From Spirochaetia bacterium (lineage in GTDB: Bacteria; Spirochaetota; Spirochaetia; Treponematales; Breznakiellaceae): DNA of 64,000 nt. The translations under genes and the position numbers were made by a program. The notes under the pieces were generated by a model. It did not search any database. It worked only from the letters and a program-made list of their open reading frames with translations, and was not told the origin of the DNA. Shown here one piece after another: positions 50,250 to 59,338 of this stretch. Every line of letters begins with the position of its first letter. Positions within the stretch are counted from its first letter, which is position 1. The stretch spans positions 21,562-85,561 of the forward strand of contig BOAU01000001.1 in the NCBI GenBank assembly GCA_026002025.1. The letters are read 5' to 3'.

Positions 50250-51598
50250 CGGTAGATAAAAGCTTCTTTTGGTCCCCGGATGGTAACCCCGGAAAAAGCC
50301 GGTTCCTTTGCGTTGAGAATGCGGAAACTCTTTTCCTGTACCGGGGGCAGTCCCAAAAACATGTCCGATTCATCGGGGTTTACGGGACTGCTTTCATCGG
50401 TGGAGAAATCGCAGTTACTTATGGAAAGATTTTCTATGGGCGATTCCGGGAGCCCGGCGATAAAGCCCGCAGAAGCCTTGCAGCCTGCGGCCCGGATATT
50501 GGAAATGCTGATATTTTTTATCGCCGGGGTCGTTGCGGTCACCGGCAGGCTTTCCAGGCTGAAAAAGCCATCGGCCAATTCCGCCCCGCAGCGGTAAAAC
50601 ATATTAATCGCCAGGGGGCAGAGGTTATCTTCCATAATCAGATTGCGAAACTTAAGATCCCTGATTTGACCGCCCCGGCCCCGCCGTGTTTTTATGCGGA
50701 TGCCCCGGTCGGTTCCTTTAAACACACAGTCTTCTGCCGTGACATCAAAAATCCCCGCCGCAGTTTCACTGCCGATGACGATGCCGCCGTGGCCGTCCTG
50801 CACCGTACAGTTACGAACCGTAATATTACCGGTGGGTTTATTCACCCTGATGCCGTCTTCCCCGGACCCGGATTTAAGGCAGATACCGTCATCCCCAACC
50901 CCGATCCGGCAGCCCTCGATCAGCACATTCCGGCATGAGTCGATATCAATACCATCGGTGTTGGGCGCGTCCGCAGGATTGGTGATGGCAATGTCCCGGA
51001 TCGTAAGCTTATCGCAATAGAGCGGATGCAATGTCCAGAAAGGGGAATTGTTCAGCGTAACCCCTTCGATAAGTACATCGGTACATTTATAGAACTGCAC
51101 CAAAGGGGGCCGCAAAAACTGCATGCCTCGCCCGCCGCCCCCTGACGGCTGGGATGTATATTTGCCGTTCAATGCGGCAAGCTGCTTTTCCATGGGCGTT
51201 TCCGGCTCTTTCTGCCCCCGCCTGCGTTTTCCCCGCAGCATATCCCACCAGATCAAACCTGAGCCGTCAATGCGGCCCTTCCCGGTAATGCCCACATCGG
51301 TCTGTCCGCTGGAGAAGATCAGGGGATGCATGCAGTAACACTCCACCCCTTCCCAACGGGAAAATACCGGGGCGTACCGTTCCGGTTCGGGTATAAAAGA
51401 AATGACAGCACCCTCATCCAGACTCAGCATGGTGTGGGAAAACAATTCCATCGGACCGGTCCGCCAGATGCCTTTGCCCACCCGGAGGGTCCCGCCGCCT
51501 GAATCTTTTAAGCTGCCCAGTGCGGCGGCAAAGGACGCCGAATTATCTTGTTGCCCATTTCCCTCGGCGCCGAAGGAAGCAATGTCCAGTTCAATCAT
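50246..51598 (-). CDS. GH28 polygalacturonase, probably intracellular
   Basis: A 450-residue protein on the opposite strand with no signal peptide. GH28 catalytic motifs are NTDGIDI (about 213), GVGDDGICLKSG (the two Asp), QDGHGGIVIGSE (catalytic-type His) and RGIRIKTRRG (about 296-305). The missing signal peptide suggests it trims imported oligogalacturonides to monomer in the cytoplasm. Confidence 0.9.
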   Translation of the reverse strand: MIELDIASFGAEGNGQQDNSASFAAALGSLKDSGGGTLRVGKGIWRTGPMELFSHTMLSLDEGAVISFIPEPERYAPVFSRWEGVECYCMHPLIFSSGQTDVGITGKGRIDGSGLIWWDMLRGKRRRGQKEPETPMEKQLAALNGKYTSQPSGGGGRGMQFLRPPLVQFYKCTDVLIEGVTLNNSPFWTLHPLYCDKLTIRDIAITNPADAPNTDGIDIDSCRNVLIEGCRIGVGDDGICLKSGSGEDGIRVNKPTGNITVRNCTVQDGHGGIVIGSETAAGIFDVTAEDCVFKGTDRGIRIKTRRGRGGQIRDLKFRNLIMEDNLCPLAINMFYRCGAELADGFFSLESLPVTATTPAIKNISISNIRAAGCKASAGFIAGLPESPIENLSISNCDFSTDESSPVNPDESDMFLGLPPVQEKSFRILNAKEPAFSGVTIRGPKEAFIYR

Positions 51599-51736
51599 TA
51601 TGGCATTATCATAAACCGGTTTCCGAATAAAAATTCTGCCTTGTTATTGCATTTTCCCGTTATTCAACAGAATTGGATAGTTCATGGGGAACAAGATATG
51701 ATATACTATTACTATATTGAGGAATTGGGGAGCGGT

Positions 51737-53233
51737 ATGAAAACAATTAACGAAGCGGTAAAAACCATCAAGCGGCCGGAGCGAATACTCCAATACGGGG
51801 AAGGCAATTTTCTGCGGGCCTTTGTGGACTGGCAGGTCGATATTCTGAATGAGAAGACCGGTTTCAACGGAAACGTGGTGGTGGTCCAGCCCCTGGAACG
51901 GGGTATGGCGGATGCGATCAATAACCAGCAGGGGCTCTATACCACGGTGCTCCGGGGCGTGCAGGACGGCAAGACCGTGGAGGAATTCCGAACCGTTAAT
52001 TCCATCAGCCGCTGCCTTAACGTGTATGCGCAGTTTGATGAATACTTAAGGTGCGCGGAAAACCCTGACCTGCGTTTTGTTTTTTCCAACACCACCGAGG
52101 CGGGCATCGCCTACAACGCTGATGATAAACTTTCCGACAAGCCCCAGCGTTCCTTCCCCGGCAAGGTGTGTGCTTTTCTGTACCGCCGTTTTGAACATTT
52201 CCACGGCGATCCTTCAAAGTCGCTTATCTTTATCCCCTGCGAGCTTATCGACAAAAACGGCGACAAACTCCGGGAGATCGTCGAGCGCTACGCCGCCGAA
52301 TGGAAGCTGGGCGCGGATTTTATCAAATGGCTTGGGGCCTGCGGGTTTTGCAACAGCCTGGTGGACCGGATTGTGCCGGGCTATCCCAAGGAAGAAGCGG
52401 AGGCGATCTGTCAGAAAATCGGCTACACCGACAATCTGCTGGACGCCGCTGAAATTTTCCTCCTCTGGGTTATTGAATCAAAAAAAGATTACAGCGCGGA
52501 ACTCCCCTTTGCAAAGGCCGGTATCAATGTGATCTGGACCGATGACATGAGTTTCTACCGAACCCGGAAGGTGCGCATCCTCAACGGCGCCCACACGTCG
52601 AGCGTCATCGCAGCTTTTCTGTACGGCCTTGATACGGTGGAAGAATGCATCAAGGACAAACTCATTTACGCTCTGATGCGGAAGTGCATCTTTGATGAAA
52701 TCATCCCGTCAATGGATGGGGACACCGCGGCCCTTACCCAATACGCCAATGACGTGCTGGAACGTTTTGCCAATCCCTATATCCGGCACCTGATCCTGTC
52801 CATCACCCTCAACTCGGTCTCCAAGTTTAAAACACGGGTGCTCCCCTCCATCACTTCTTATCTGAAAAAGAAAGGCGCAGTGCCCCCTGCTTTAAGTTTT
52901 TCCCTGGCGGCCCTCATCGCCTTCTACAACGGCAAGGACCTTGCCAATGGTGAACTCAAGGGCAGCCGCAAGGGTGAAGCATATCCCATCAAGGATGATG
53001 AGGATGTGCTCAAACGTTTCGCGGCCCTGTACGCCGAGGCGGGACCCGGTCCCGAGGCGGCGGCCAAGATCGTCCATACCGTACTTGGCTACGCCGATTG
53101 GTGGGGGGAGGACCTTACCGCATATCCCGAACTTGAGGCTGCGGTAAGCGGACACCTTGCGGCAATCCGCAAGTCCAGCATCGCCGCCGTGATCGGAGAT
53201 GTCATCGGCAGCGCCAATGGGACCGCCCGCTGA
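51737..53233 (+). CDS. uxaB: tagaturonate reductase (altronate oxidoreductase)
   Basis: A 498-residue mannitol-dehydrogenase-family enzyme. The ATG at 51737 (GGGGAGCGGT upstream) opens MKTINEAVKTIKRPERILQYGEGNFLRAF, with the family start and nucleotide-binding GEGNFLRA. Marks such as CGFCNSLVDRIVP and RTRKVRILNGAHTSSV (about 273-288) are typical. It reduces tagaturonate to altronate in galacturonate catabolism. It is directly linked to uxaA by a TGATG overlap. Confidence 0.9.
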   Translation: MKTINEAVKTIKRPERILQYGEGNFLRAFVDWQVDILNEKTGFNGNVVVVQPLERGMADAINNQQGLYTTVLRGVQDGKTVEEFRTVNSISRCLNVYAQFDEYLRCAENPDLRFVFSNTTEAGIAYNADDKLSDKPQRSFPGKVCAFLYRRFEHFHGDPSKSLIFIPCELIDKNGDKLREIVERYAAEWKLGADFIKWLGACGFCNSLVDRIVPGYPKEEAEAICQKIGYTDNLLDAAEIFLLWVIESKKDYSAELPFAKAGINVIWTDDMSFYRTRKVRILNGAHTSSVIAAFLYGLDTVEECIKDKLIYALMRKCIFDEIIPSMDGDTAALTQYANDVLERFANPYIRHLILSITLNSVSKFKTRVLPSITSYLKKKGAVPPALSFSLAALIAFYNGKDLANGELKGSRKGEAYPIKDDEDVLKRFAALYAEAGPGPEAAAKIVHTVLGYADWWGEDLTAYPELEAAVSGHLAAIRKSSIAAVIGDVIGSANGTAR

Positions 53234-54870
53234 TGAGCCCCGTCAAAGAACCCCAGCCCCTGATCCGCATCAATGCGGGGGACAATGTGGCGGTCGCCCT
53301 TCGCCCCCTGCGGGCGGGGGAAAAACTGGACGCCGCTGGAATAGCCCTCGCCGTTTTAGAGGATATTCCGACGGGCCACAAGATCGCCCTGCAAAATATC
53401 GGCCCCGGCGACAGGGTGATCAAATACGGTTACCCCATCGGGGCCGCCTCCGCGCCGATCAGCGCCGGGGCCCACGTCCACACCCATAACGTGCGGACCC
53501 TCCTTTCGGAAACCCCGGTCTACCATTACAGCCCGGCCCCGGATGACGCCGGTACAAAGGCTGACGCCGGAATTGTCGATGCCATACCGGAACATCCAGC
53601 AAAGCTCCCCCCGGAGATCAGCGCGTACCGGCGCAGGGACGGGCAGATCGGTATCCGCAATGAGATATGGATCATCCCCACCGTGGGCTGCGTCAACAGT
53701 ACCGCTGAGGCCCTGGCTCGCTGGGCCGATAAGGAATTCGGCCGCGGCTCCAACGGAGCCAGCGGTGCAATCGATGGGGTTTATGCCTGGACCCATCCCT
53801 ACGGCTGTTCCCAGATGGGCAGCGATCACGAGGCCACCCGGACGATTCTTGCGGATCTGGCAAAGCATCCCAACGCCGCCGCCGTTCTGGTTGTTGCACT
53901 GGGCTGCGAGAACAATACTATCGATGGTTTCAAAGAGGCCCTCGGCCCCTATGCGGAAGACAGCGGCCGGATTGCTTTTATGGTAACCCAGAACTGCGAT
54001 GATGAAATCGCCGAGGGGCGGCGGCTCCTTGTTGCTTTGGCGGAACAGGCGGCAAAGGCAAAGCGGGAGCCGGTCAAGGCATCGGAACTTGTCATCGGCA
54101 TGAAGTGCGGCGGCTCGGACGGCCTTTCGGGGATCACCGCCAACGCTTTGGTGGGACAGGTCTGCGACAGCCTCACCGCCATGGGCGCGGGGGTAATCCT
54201 GACTGAAGTGCCGGAAATGTTCGGCGCGGAACAGATGCTCATGGATCGCTGCGAAAGCCAAGAACTTTTTGAAAAAACAGTATCGCTGGTGGAAACTTTT
54301 AAGGAATATTACCGTTCCCACAATCAGGTGGTCTATGACAACCCATCCCCGGGGAACAAGGCGGGGGGCATCACCACCCTGGAGGACAAGTCCTGCGGCT
54401 GCGTGCAGAAAAGCGGGAAGGCCCTGGTCCGCGGGGTGTACCGTTACGGCGAGCGGGTCACAGATGATACGACAACCGACGGCGCGGCCCACAGTAACGC
54501 TGCGCCCGGCGGCAGGGACGCCCCTGGTCCCAGGGGCCTGGTCCTGCTGGAAGGGCCCGGCAACGATATTGTTTCCTCCACCGCAATGACCGCGGCGGGG
54601 GCTCACCTCATCCTGTTTACCACCGGCAGGGGAACCCCGCTGGGCGCTCCGGCGCCGACCATCAAAATATCCAGTAATTCCGATCTGGCCCACAGAAAGG
54701 CAAACTGGATCGATTTTGACGCAGGCCGGCTCCTTACCGAAAACGCCGAGGATGTCCGCGTAGAAATACTGCGCCTGATTATGGATACTGTTTCCGGTAA
54801 TAAAAAAACCCGGAACGAAGAAAACGGCTATCGGGAAATCGCCATCTTCAAAAACGGCGTAACACTGTAA
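53233..54870 (+). CDS. uxaA: altronate dehydratase
   Basis: A 545-residue enzyme. An N-terminal SAF domain (about 10-95; NAGDNVAVALRPLRAGE, PTGHKIALQNI) is followed by the catalytic domain with HPYGCSQ, VVALGCENNT, MKCGGSDGLSGITAN and KSCGCVQKSGK metal-binding-type motifs. It makes 2-keto-3-deoxygluconate from altronate. The downstream KdgK and KdgA enzymes and UxaC are not in this window. Confidence 0.92.
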   Translation: MSPVKEPQPLIRINAGDNVAVALRPLRAGEKLDAAGIALAVLEDIPTGHKIALQNIGPGDRVIKYGYPIGAASAPISAGAHVHTHNVRTLLSETPVYHYSPAPDDAGTKADAGIVDAIPEHPAKLPPEISAYRRRDGQIGIRNEIWIIPTVGCVNSTAEALARWADKEFGRGSNGASGAIDGVYAWTHPYGCSQMGSDHEATRTILADLAKHPNAAAVLVVALGCENNTIDGFKEALGPYAEDSGRIAFMVTQNCDDEIAEGRRLLVALAEQAAKAKREPVKASELVIGMKCGGSDGLSGITANALVGQVCDSLTAMGAGVILTEVPEMFGAEQMLMDRCESQELFEKTVSLVETFKEYYRSHNQVVYDNPSPGNKAGGITTLEDKSCGCVQKSGKALVRGVYRYGERVTDDTTTDGAAHSNAAPGGRDAPGPRGLVLLEGPGNDIVSSTAMTAAGAHLILFTTGRGTPLGAPAPTIKISSNSDLAHRKANWIDFDAGRLLTENAEDVRVEILRLIMDTVSGNKKTRNEENGYREIAIFKNGVTL

Positions 54871-54952
54871 GCATTACGGATCGGCAAACAGGACAGAGAA
54901 CAGCAACAGAGTAAAACACCGGAGAAGGGTAAAAGTTTACTTAAGAAGAATT

Positions 54953-55027
54953 CAACCACTGACCACACGGACAAAAGAAAAGATAGTGAAGTACGAGTCC
55001 GTGTGATCCGTGAGGTCCGTGGTTAAT
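54953..55027. repeat. palindromic element copy that truncates the ABC pseudogene
   Basis: TTCAACCACTGACCACACGG, then AAGATAGTGAAGTACGAGTCC, then GATCCGTGAGGTCCGTGG and TTAATAATCC. It covers the 3' end of the pseudogene on the minus strand. The preceding 54871-54952 shows nothing else. Confidence 0.75.
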
Positions 55028-55955
55028 AATCCTCTTCCCCATGGTAAATGTGGAACAACTTGTGAAACGGAGCCGCTCCCCGTGCCAGCATACGCGCAAG
55101 CGCGAGCCGCTGCCGCTGACCGCCCGACAGTCTGTCGCCTCTGCCGCCTGAGTCTGTTAAAATTCCTTTCGGCATGGATGCAACAGCCGCATCTCTTATC
55201 ACCGCCGCCCGCCTGAGTCCGTTGACCTTGTCTACTTGTTTCAGCACGGCGTTTTCCGCACCTGACGTTTTTACGGCCAGGACGGTATCCGTTATGTCGC
55301 TGATGAATGAACTGGCCGTGTCATGGGCTTCGCGGTTAATCCGGCGGCGTTCTTTCATCCGCTCGGAAAGCCGCTGGACGCCGTATATGGCTATGGACAT
55401 GGGGATGAAGATAAACAGGGTAAGCCGCCAGTTGATGGCCAGCAGCATTGATAAAGCGATCAGGGTATAAACCAGATACCCCGTTACCTCTGTCAGCAAT
55501 TCTGCAGGAAAGGTTGCCGCCGGGATGTCGTCATCCAGCACCTCAAATAGATGTCCTGCATTCCCGGAAACACGGGTTATGTCGGGCTTGCGCAGCGCCA
55601 GCCTTGCCAGGGTGATCAATTGGACCTCACCGGAAGAAAGGCTTCCCTCTCCCAGCGCAAGATGTGTGTCAAGCCCCTTGGGGAATTTTTGAAACCACTC
55701 CTGTAAATCCAGCAAGCGGAGGGCTTCTAAAATATCCCCGTCAGAATAATGCGTGTCGAATAGTACGATGTTATCCCGCACGGTGCCGTGAATAAGCAGC
55801 ACGCGCTGGGTGCAATACCCCAGGCGTTCGCGTATGTTTTCAAGGCTGATCTCGCGGCGGTAATCGTCGGTGATGAACTGCCCGACAGATGCAAGCTGAA
55901 CATCCAATACGGCGTTCATGACCGCCTGTGCGAGGGTCGCCGTGAGATAGAAACG
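55023..55955 (-). pseudogene. scrambled ABC exporter remnant
   Basis: A single open frame (298 codons from the first ATG at 55919, readable back to about 55955) joins four incompatible pieces: the start of a membrane domain; an ABC ATPase section without Walker A (GYCTQRVLLIHGTVRDN Q-loop, LSSGEVQLITLARLALRKPD signature); a complete-looking membrane segment block of another exporter (GHLFEVLDDDIP, then three hydrophobic helices); and a second ATPase signature LSGGQRQRLALARMLARG. Walker A and Walker B are both lost. Deletions between tandem exporter genes explain it best. Confidence 0.8.
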
Positions 55956-56010
55956 GATTTTCGTATCTTACTGATGGGGATTACATTTAGATAAAGACTC
56001 TTCTATTCAT

Positions 56011-56038
56011 ACTATAATCATTCCGCGCAAAACGTCAA
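56011..56038 (-). promoter_or_regulatory. promoter upstream of the ABC remnant
   Basis: On the minus strand TTGACG (56038-56033) and TATAGT (56016-56011), spacing 16. The broken gene therefore still has a promoter. Confidence 0.55.
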
Positions 56039-56089
56039 GCGATTTTACGAAGTTCCGCTGAAATCCTTCAGTCCCGGCATTCTCTTACC

Positions 56090-56857
56090 CTACCCGCAAA
56101 ACCTATAACCCGCACCCCACACCGTTTGTATGTGTACCGGATTGGACGGATCGCGCTCTATTTTTTTCCGTAAGCGGGTAATATGCTCGCGGACGGTATT
56201 AATATCGCCGTACATATCTTCACCCCAGATTTTATCGTAGAGTTTTTCTTTGCTAAAAACCATTTCAGGGTTTGAGGCAAGAAAAAAAAGTAATTCATAT
56301 TCTTTGTTGGCAAGTTCTATTTCTGTTTCCGAAACAAAAACACGCCGTGTTGAGGGATTGATTACAATGTTTCCGGCGAAAATGTCGCTTAGGATAATTT
56401 CTTTTTCTGCTGCCTCTCGTTTTTCTATCGTTGTTGTCTGCCGGGCGGTTTCTGTTATTCGCTTGAAACGTGCAATATGAGATTTTATCCGTGCCACGAG
56501 CTCTGCAGGGGTAAAATTCTTTGTAATGTAATCGTCCGCACCCAGGCCAAGCCCGCGCACCTTGTCAGTCTCCTCGCCCCGGGCTGTTACCATCAAAATT
56601 GGTACATTGATTTTGTCCCGTATTGAGCGGCAAATGCCAAAGCCGTCAATGCCGGGCAGCATAATGTCAAGCAGGATAAGGTCAAAGGTATCGTGCAAGG
56701 CGCGTTCCATGCCTTTAAGCCCATCGCTTTCCCGCGCTGTTTCAAAGCCGTTGATTTCGAGAAAATCCCGCTCAAGTTCCGCAATGGTGTCATCGTCCTC
56801 AATTATAAGAATGCGCGGCTTCGCCATGAAACTGCTGTTTCCCTGCTCATTTGCCAT
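56090..56857 (-). CDS. OmpR-family response regulator
   Basis: A 255-residue protein with the start at 56857 chosen; ATGs at 56893 and 56827 are also possible. Receiver domain with IIEDDDTIAEL, phosphorylated Asp in FDLILLDIMLPG and Lys in ADDYITKNFTPAEL; winged-helix DNA-binding domain at the end (ANKEYELLFFLASNP, REHITRLRKKIERDPSNP, GAGYRF). It overlaps the end of the kinase gene by 11 bases. It is the likely binder of the repeat arrays at 59246, 60923 and 62232. Confidence 0.88.
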   Translation of the reverse strand: MANEQGNSSFMAKPRILIIEDDDTIAELERDFLEINGFETARESDGLKGMERALHDTFDLILLDIMLPGIDGFGICRSIRDKINVPILMVTARGEETDKVRGLGLGADDYITKNFTPAELVARIKSHIARFKRITETARQTTTIEKREAAEKEIILSDIFAGNIVINPSTRRVFVSETEIELANKEYELLFFLASNPEMVFSKEKLYDKIWGEDMYGDINTVREHITRLRKKIERDPSNPVHIQTVWGAGYRFCG

Positions 56858-58031
56858 TGTGTTCATCCGCAAACCGAAGGTTTGATGCCGCAAGCGCTAA
56901 CTGATTTGCCAAAGGCAAATTAATCACTATCGCAAGCCCGCCGGCTTCCGGTAATTCGGCGCGAATCGAGCCGCCCATTTTGGCGATAATTTTTGTGCTG
57001 ATGGCAAGCCCCAGCCCTGAACCGGTGCGCTCGCCGGGACGAGCGGCATTATTCCGGGAAGGATCGGCGCGGTAAAACACATCAAACAGTTTTTCAAGGC
57101 TTTCAGGCGGTACGCCGGGGCCGTTGTCGGTAAAGGTTATTTCTGCTCTCTTTTCAATACCGTTTGTTCTTGTAACGCTAATGTTCATCTGTCCTTTTTC
57201 CGTTGTTTTATATTTCGCGGCATTCTCAAAAATATTGATAATCACCCGGTGGAACAATAAGGGGTCTATGCTGATGTGAATATCCTCCGGCAATTCCTGT
57301 ACGGTAAGCGCAAGCCCGCGCCGTTCATATTCACCTGATAGTTCCGCAATGCAATCTTCTATCATCGCACCACAATTCACTACCTGTGTTTCCGTTGTGA
57401 ATTCCTCCATATCCAGTTTTGAAAATAAAAACAGTTGATCGATGATGTGTTCCAGGTCGGCGGTTTTATTTTTAATAATGCCAAGATATTTTTCACGCTG
57501 TTCGCTTGTCGCGGCAACGCCGGATTTAATGCCGTCAACACTCATTTTGATTGAAATAAGCGGCGAGCGTAAATCGTGGGAAATACCGGCTATCAATTCT
57601 TTCCGGCTGTTTTCATTTTTTTCAAGGCGCGCCGCCATTTCGTTGAAGGTATCACAGACCGGGCGGAATTCGTCGTCGTCGCTGTAGTGAAGCCGGAAAG
57701 ACAGGTCGTTTTCACTGAATTGCCGTGCGCCTGTGGCGAGGGTATCAAGGGGCTTCATAATGCGTTTTATGATGTTCCGTGTTAAAAGCTGATTTACCGT
57801 GAGTGTCAGGATAATAACTATTGCCATTGTGATACCCGTAAAAACAATGCCCAACCCCGATGAATGCCAGTTTTCCAGAAAATCTATTTTTTCGGCAGTT
57901 CCGCTGTCAAAACTAACCCCGTTTAAAACAAGCACCGTTCCGCTGACGCCCACAATCAAAGCACCAAACAATAAAACCGGCAGCACAATCATGAGAATAT
58001 TCGAGATAAAAACTCTGCGTTTAAGGGTCAT
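56847..58031 (-). CDS. sensor histidine kinase
   Basis: A 394-residue membrane kinase with two hydrophobic segments near residues 10-32 and 55-80, a short extracytoplasmic loop, a HAMP-like stretch (about 90-140), HisKA box (ELIAGISHDLRSPLISIKM, His about 152) and ATPase domain (NIFENAAKY, GPGVPPESLEKLFDVFYR, GSGLGLAISTKI). It overlaps the small gene upstream by 4 bases (ATGA). Confidence 0.9.
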   Translation of the reverse strand: MTLKRRVFISNILMIVLPVLLFGALIVGVSGTVLVLNGVSFDSGTAEKIDFLENWHSSGLGIVFTGITMAIVIILTLTVNQLLTRNIIKRIMKPLDTLATGARQFSENDLSFRLHYSDDDEFRPVCDTFNEMAARLEKNENSRKELIAGISHDLRSPLISIKMSVDGIKSGVAATSEQREKYLGIIKNKTADLEHIIDQLFLFSKLDMEEFTTETQVVNCGAMIEDCIAELSGEYERRGLALTVQELPEDIHISIDPLLFHRVIINIFENAAKYKTTEKGQMNISVTRTNGIEKRAEITFTDNGPGVPPESLEKLFDVFYRADPSRNNAARPGERTGSGLGLAISTKIIAKMGGSIRAELPEAGGLAIVINLPLANQLALAASNLRFADEHNGK

Positions 58032-58204
58032 TCGGTCTCCTTGTGTTTTTGTTCAGGGATATTGGTAACCATACCATTTTTTCCTTCTGTCCGGCTACCA
58101 TCTTTCAAGCTTTCATAAAACTCGAATCCGTAATCAACCGAAGCCAGGTCCAGCAAAAAAAGAGAAGTATCAAATGGGTTATATTGCTCTTTGTTTTTAC
58201 CCAT
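58028..58204 (-). CDS. 58-residue protein translationally coupled to the kinase gene
   Basis: An open frame MGKNKEQYNPFDTSLFLLDL and then charged residues, below usual length cut-offs. A good AAAGGAGA site is 8-9 bases upstream of the ATG at 58204, and its TGA overlaps the kinase ATG (ATGA). The coupling argues it is real and first in the two-component operon. No family is recognised. Confidence 0.65.
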   Translation of the reverse strand: MGKNKEQYNPFDTSLFLLDLASVDYGFEFYESLKDGSRTEGKNGMVTNIPEQKHKETE

Positions 58205-58230
58205 TAAATAGCTCTCCTTTTATAACAGGG

Positions 58231-58268
58231 AAAAGCGGTTCCAGGACAGAGTATCCCGGAACCGCTTT
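58231..58268 (-). terminator. terminator after the outer-membrane protein gene
   Basis: On the minus strand AAAGCGGTTCC pairs with GGAACCGCTTT around a 13-base loop, followed by TTCCC. Confidence 0.7.
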
Positions 58269-58272
58269 ACGC

Positions 58273-59037
58273 CTATTGTGCAGTTTGTTCACGCGGGGGT
58301 TTTCCTACCTGCGGTAATCCGGAAAGTGAATTCTTTCCCAGGTGCGGCAAATTGGGGCGCCGAATTTCCCGCTTTGGAGAATAGATGTTCAAGCCGAAAG
58401 TGATGTAGGGGTTGACGCTCAGCGTCGAATAGCCTTTCTGGTTCCAGTCTCTGCTCCAGTCCCCGCTATTCGATGTTTCGTGTGCGACACTGCCTCCTAA
58501 AAACGACCACATGACATTCGCGCAGCCCTTGATAAAGAATTTGTCGCCAAGGTCAAACTTTAATCCGGCATCCGCGCCGACACCAAAGTTAAACATTGTC
58601 CTGAAATAATCATCGCCGTTTTCCTCATACCGCGCGAACAATCCGCTTCCGCCAATCCCAATGCCGGTTTGCAGCGATACATTGTCCGTGAAGCGGATAC
58701 GGAAAGCCGGGCCAAAGATCCCTTCCCATTGAAAGTCGTGGAGGGACTTGTCCCCATCATCTCCTACCACCGGAAACGCAAACGAGCCGTGATAAAAAAT
58801 TCCAAGGTTTTTGTGGTTCCAAAAAGAATAACCCTCAAAAGCCATACCCGGCGATCCGAAATAGCTGTCGTCATTATCGGGATCAAACTCAAAGGTGTTA
58901 CCGAATACGAAACCGGCTGACAGGCTGGTTTCGTTTGCGGGAAGCACAAAAGGGGCCGCTCCCTGCGCTGCTTCCTGCGCCGTTACAAAGGACAGGGTAA
59001 AAATGAGCAAGAGCGATACAAATGCGATTCGTTTCAT
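58273..59037 (-). CDS. outer-membrane beta-barrel protein
   Basis: A 254-residue protein with GAGGAG upstream and a signal peptide (MKRIAFVSLLLIFTLSFVTA). The mature part shows alternating beta-strand patterns with Gly and aromatic residues (about 40-220), like a small OmpA-type barrel. The C-terminus has an unusual Pro-rich PPREQTAQ tail instead of a terminal Phe. Upstream lies the repeat array at 59246-59284, so it is a likely target of the adjacent two-component system. Confidence 0.7.
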   Translation of the reverse strand: MKRIAFVSLLLIFTLSFVTAQEAAQGAAPFVLPANETSLSAGFVFGNTFEFDPDNDDSYFGSPGMAFEGYSFWNHKNLGIFYHGSFAFPVVGDDGDKSLHDFQWEGIFGPAFRIRFTDNVSLQTGIGIGGSGLFARYEENGDDYFRTMFNFGVGADAGLKFDLGDKFFIKGCANVMWSFLGGSVAHETSNSGDWSRDWNQKGYSTLSVNPYITFGLNIYSPKREIRRPNLPHLGKNSLSGLPQVGKPPREQTAQ

Positions 59038-59106
59038 AAGAAACTCCTCTAAAAAAAGTTTTTACAACCATACGGCGTAAAACCAATAAGGAATGTTTTT
59101 ATTAGA

Positions 59107-59210
59107 GTTGTTCAATAACTTCAGTTATTGAACAACTTCCGCTAAAAAATGCAAAATGCGGAGCATTTTGCAAGACTTGTTTAAGAACCAACCGGGTTCT
59201 TAAACAAGTC
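59107..59210. repeat. three perfect hairpins in a row in the leader of the outer-membrane gene
   Basis: Hairpins at 59107-59136 (14-bp arms, loop TC), 59151-59171 (9-bp arms, loop GGA) and 59174-59210 (16-bp arms, loop of 5). The arm sequences are unrelated to each other. They lie between the start of the outer-membrane protein gene and its repeat array. Confidence 0.8.
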
Positions 59211-59245
59211 CATTCTTTATTGATATTGAAAATATACCCGCCAGG

Positions 59246-59284
59246 TGTAAACTGCTTATCAACAAAACATCAATTTTTTATCAA
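59246..59284 (-). promoter_or_regulatory. direct-repeat array A (outer-membrane protein gene)
   Basis: On the minus strand TTGATAAAAAA, TTGATGTTTTG and TTGATAAGCAG lie head to tail with an 11-bp period, followed directly by TTTACA. Same 39-bp layout as arrays B and C. Confidence 0.8.
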
Positions 59285-59338
59285 CTTTTCAGGATTTTGG
59301 CTTTTCCATACAAGTCATAAAAACAACCCGCCTGTACA

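Noticed and set aside
53356..54693. A 445-codon open frame antisense to uxaA
   Set aside because: uxaA has all family motifs on the other strand; the antisense translation has no recognisable domain.
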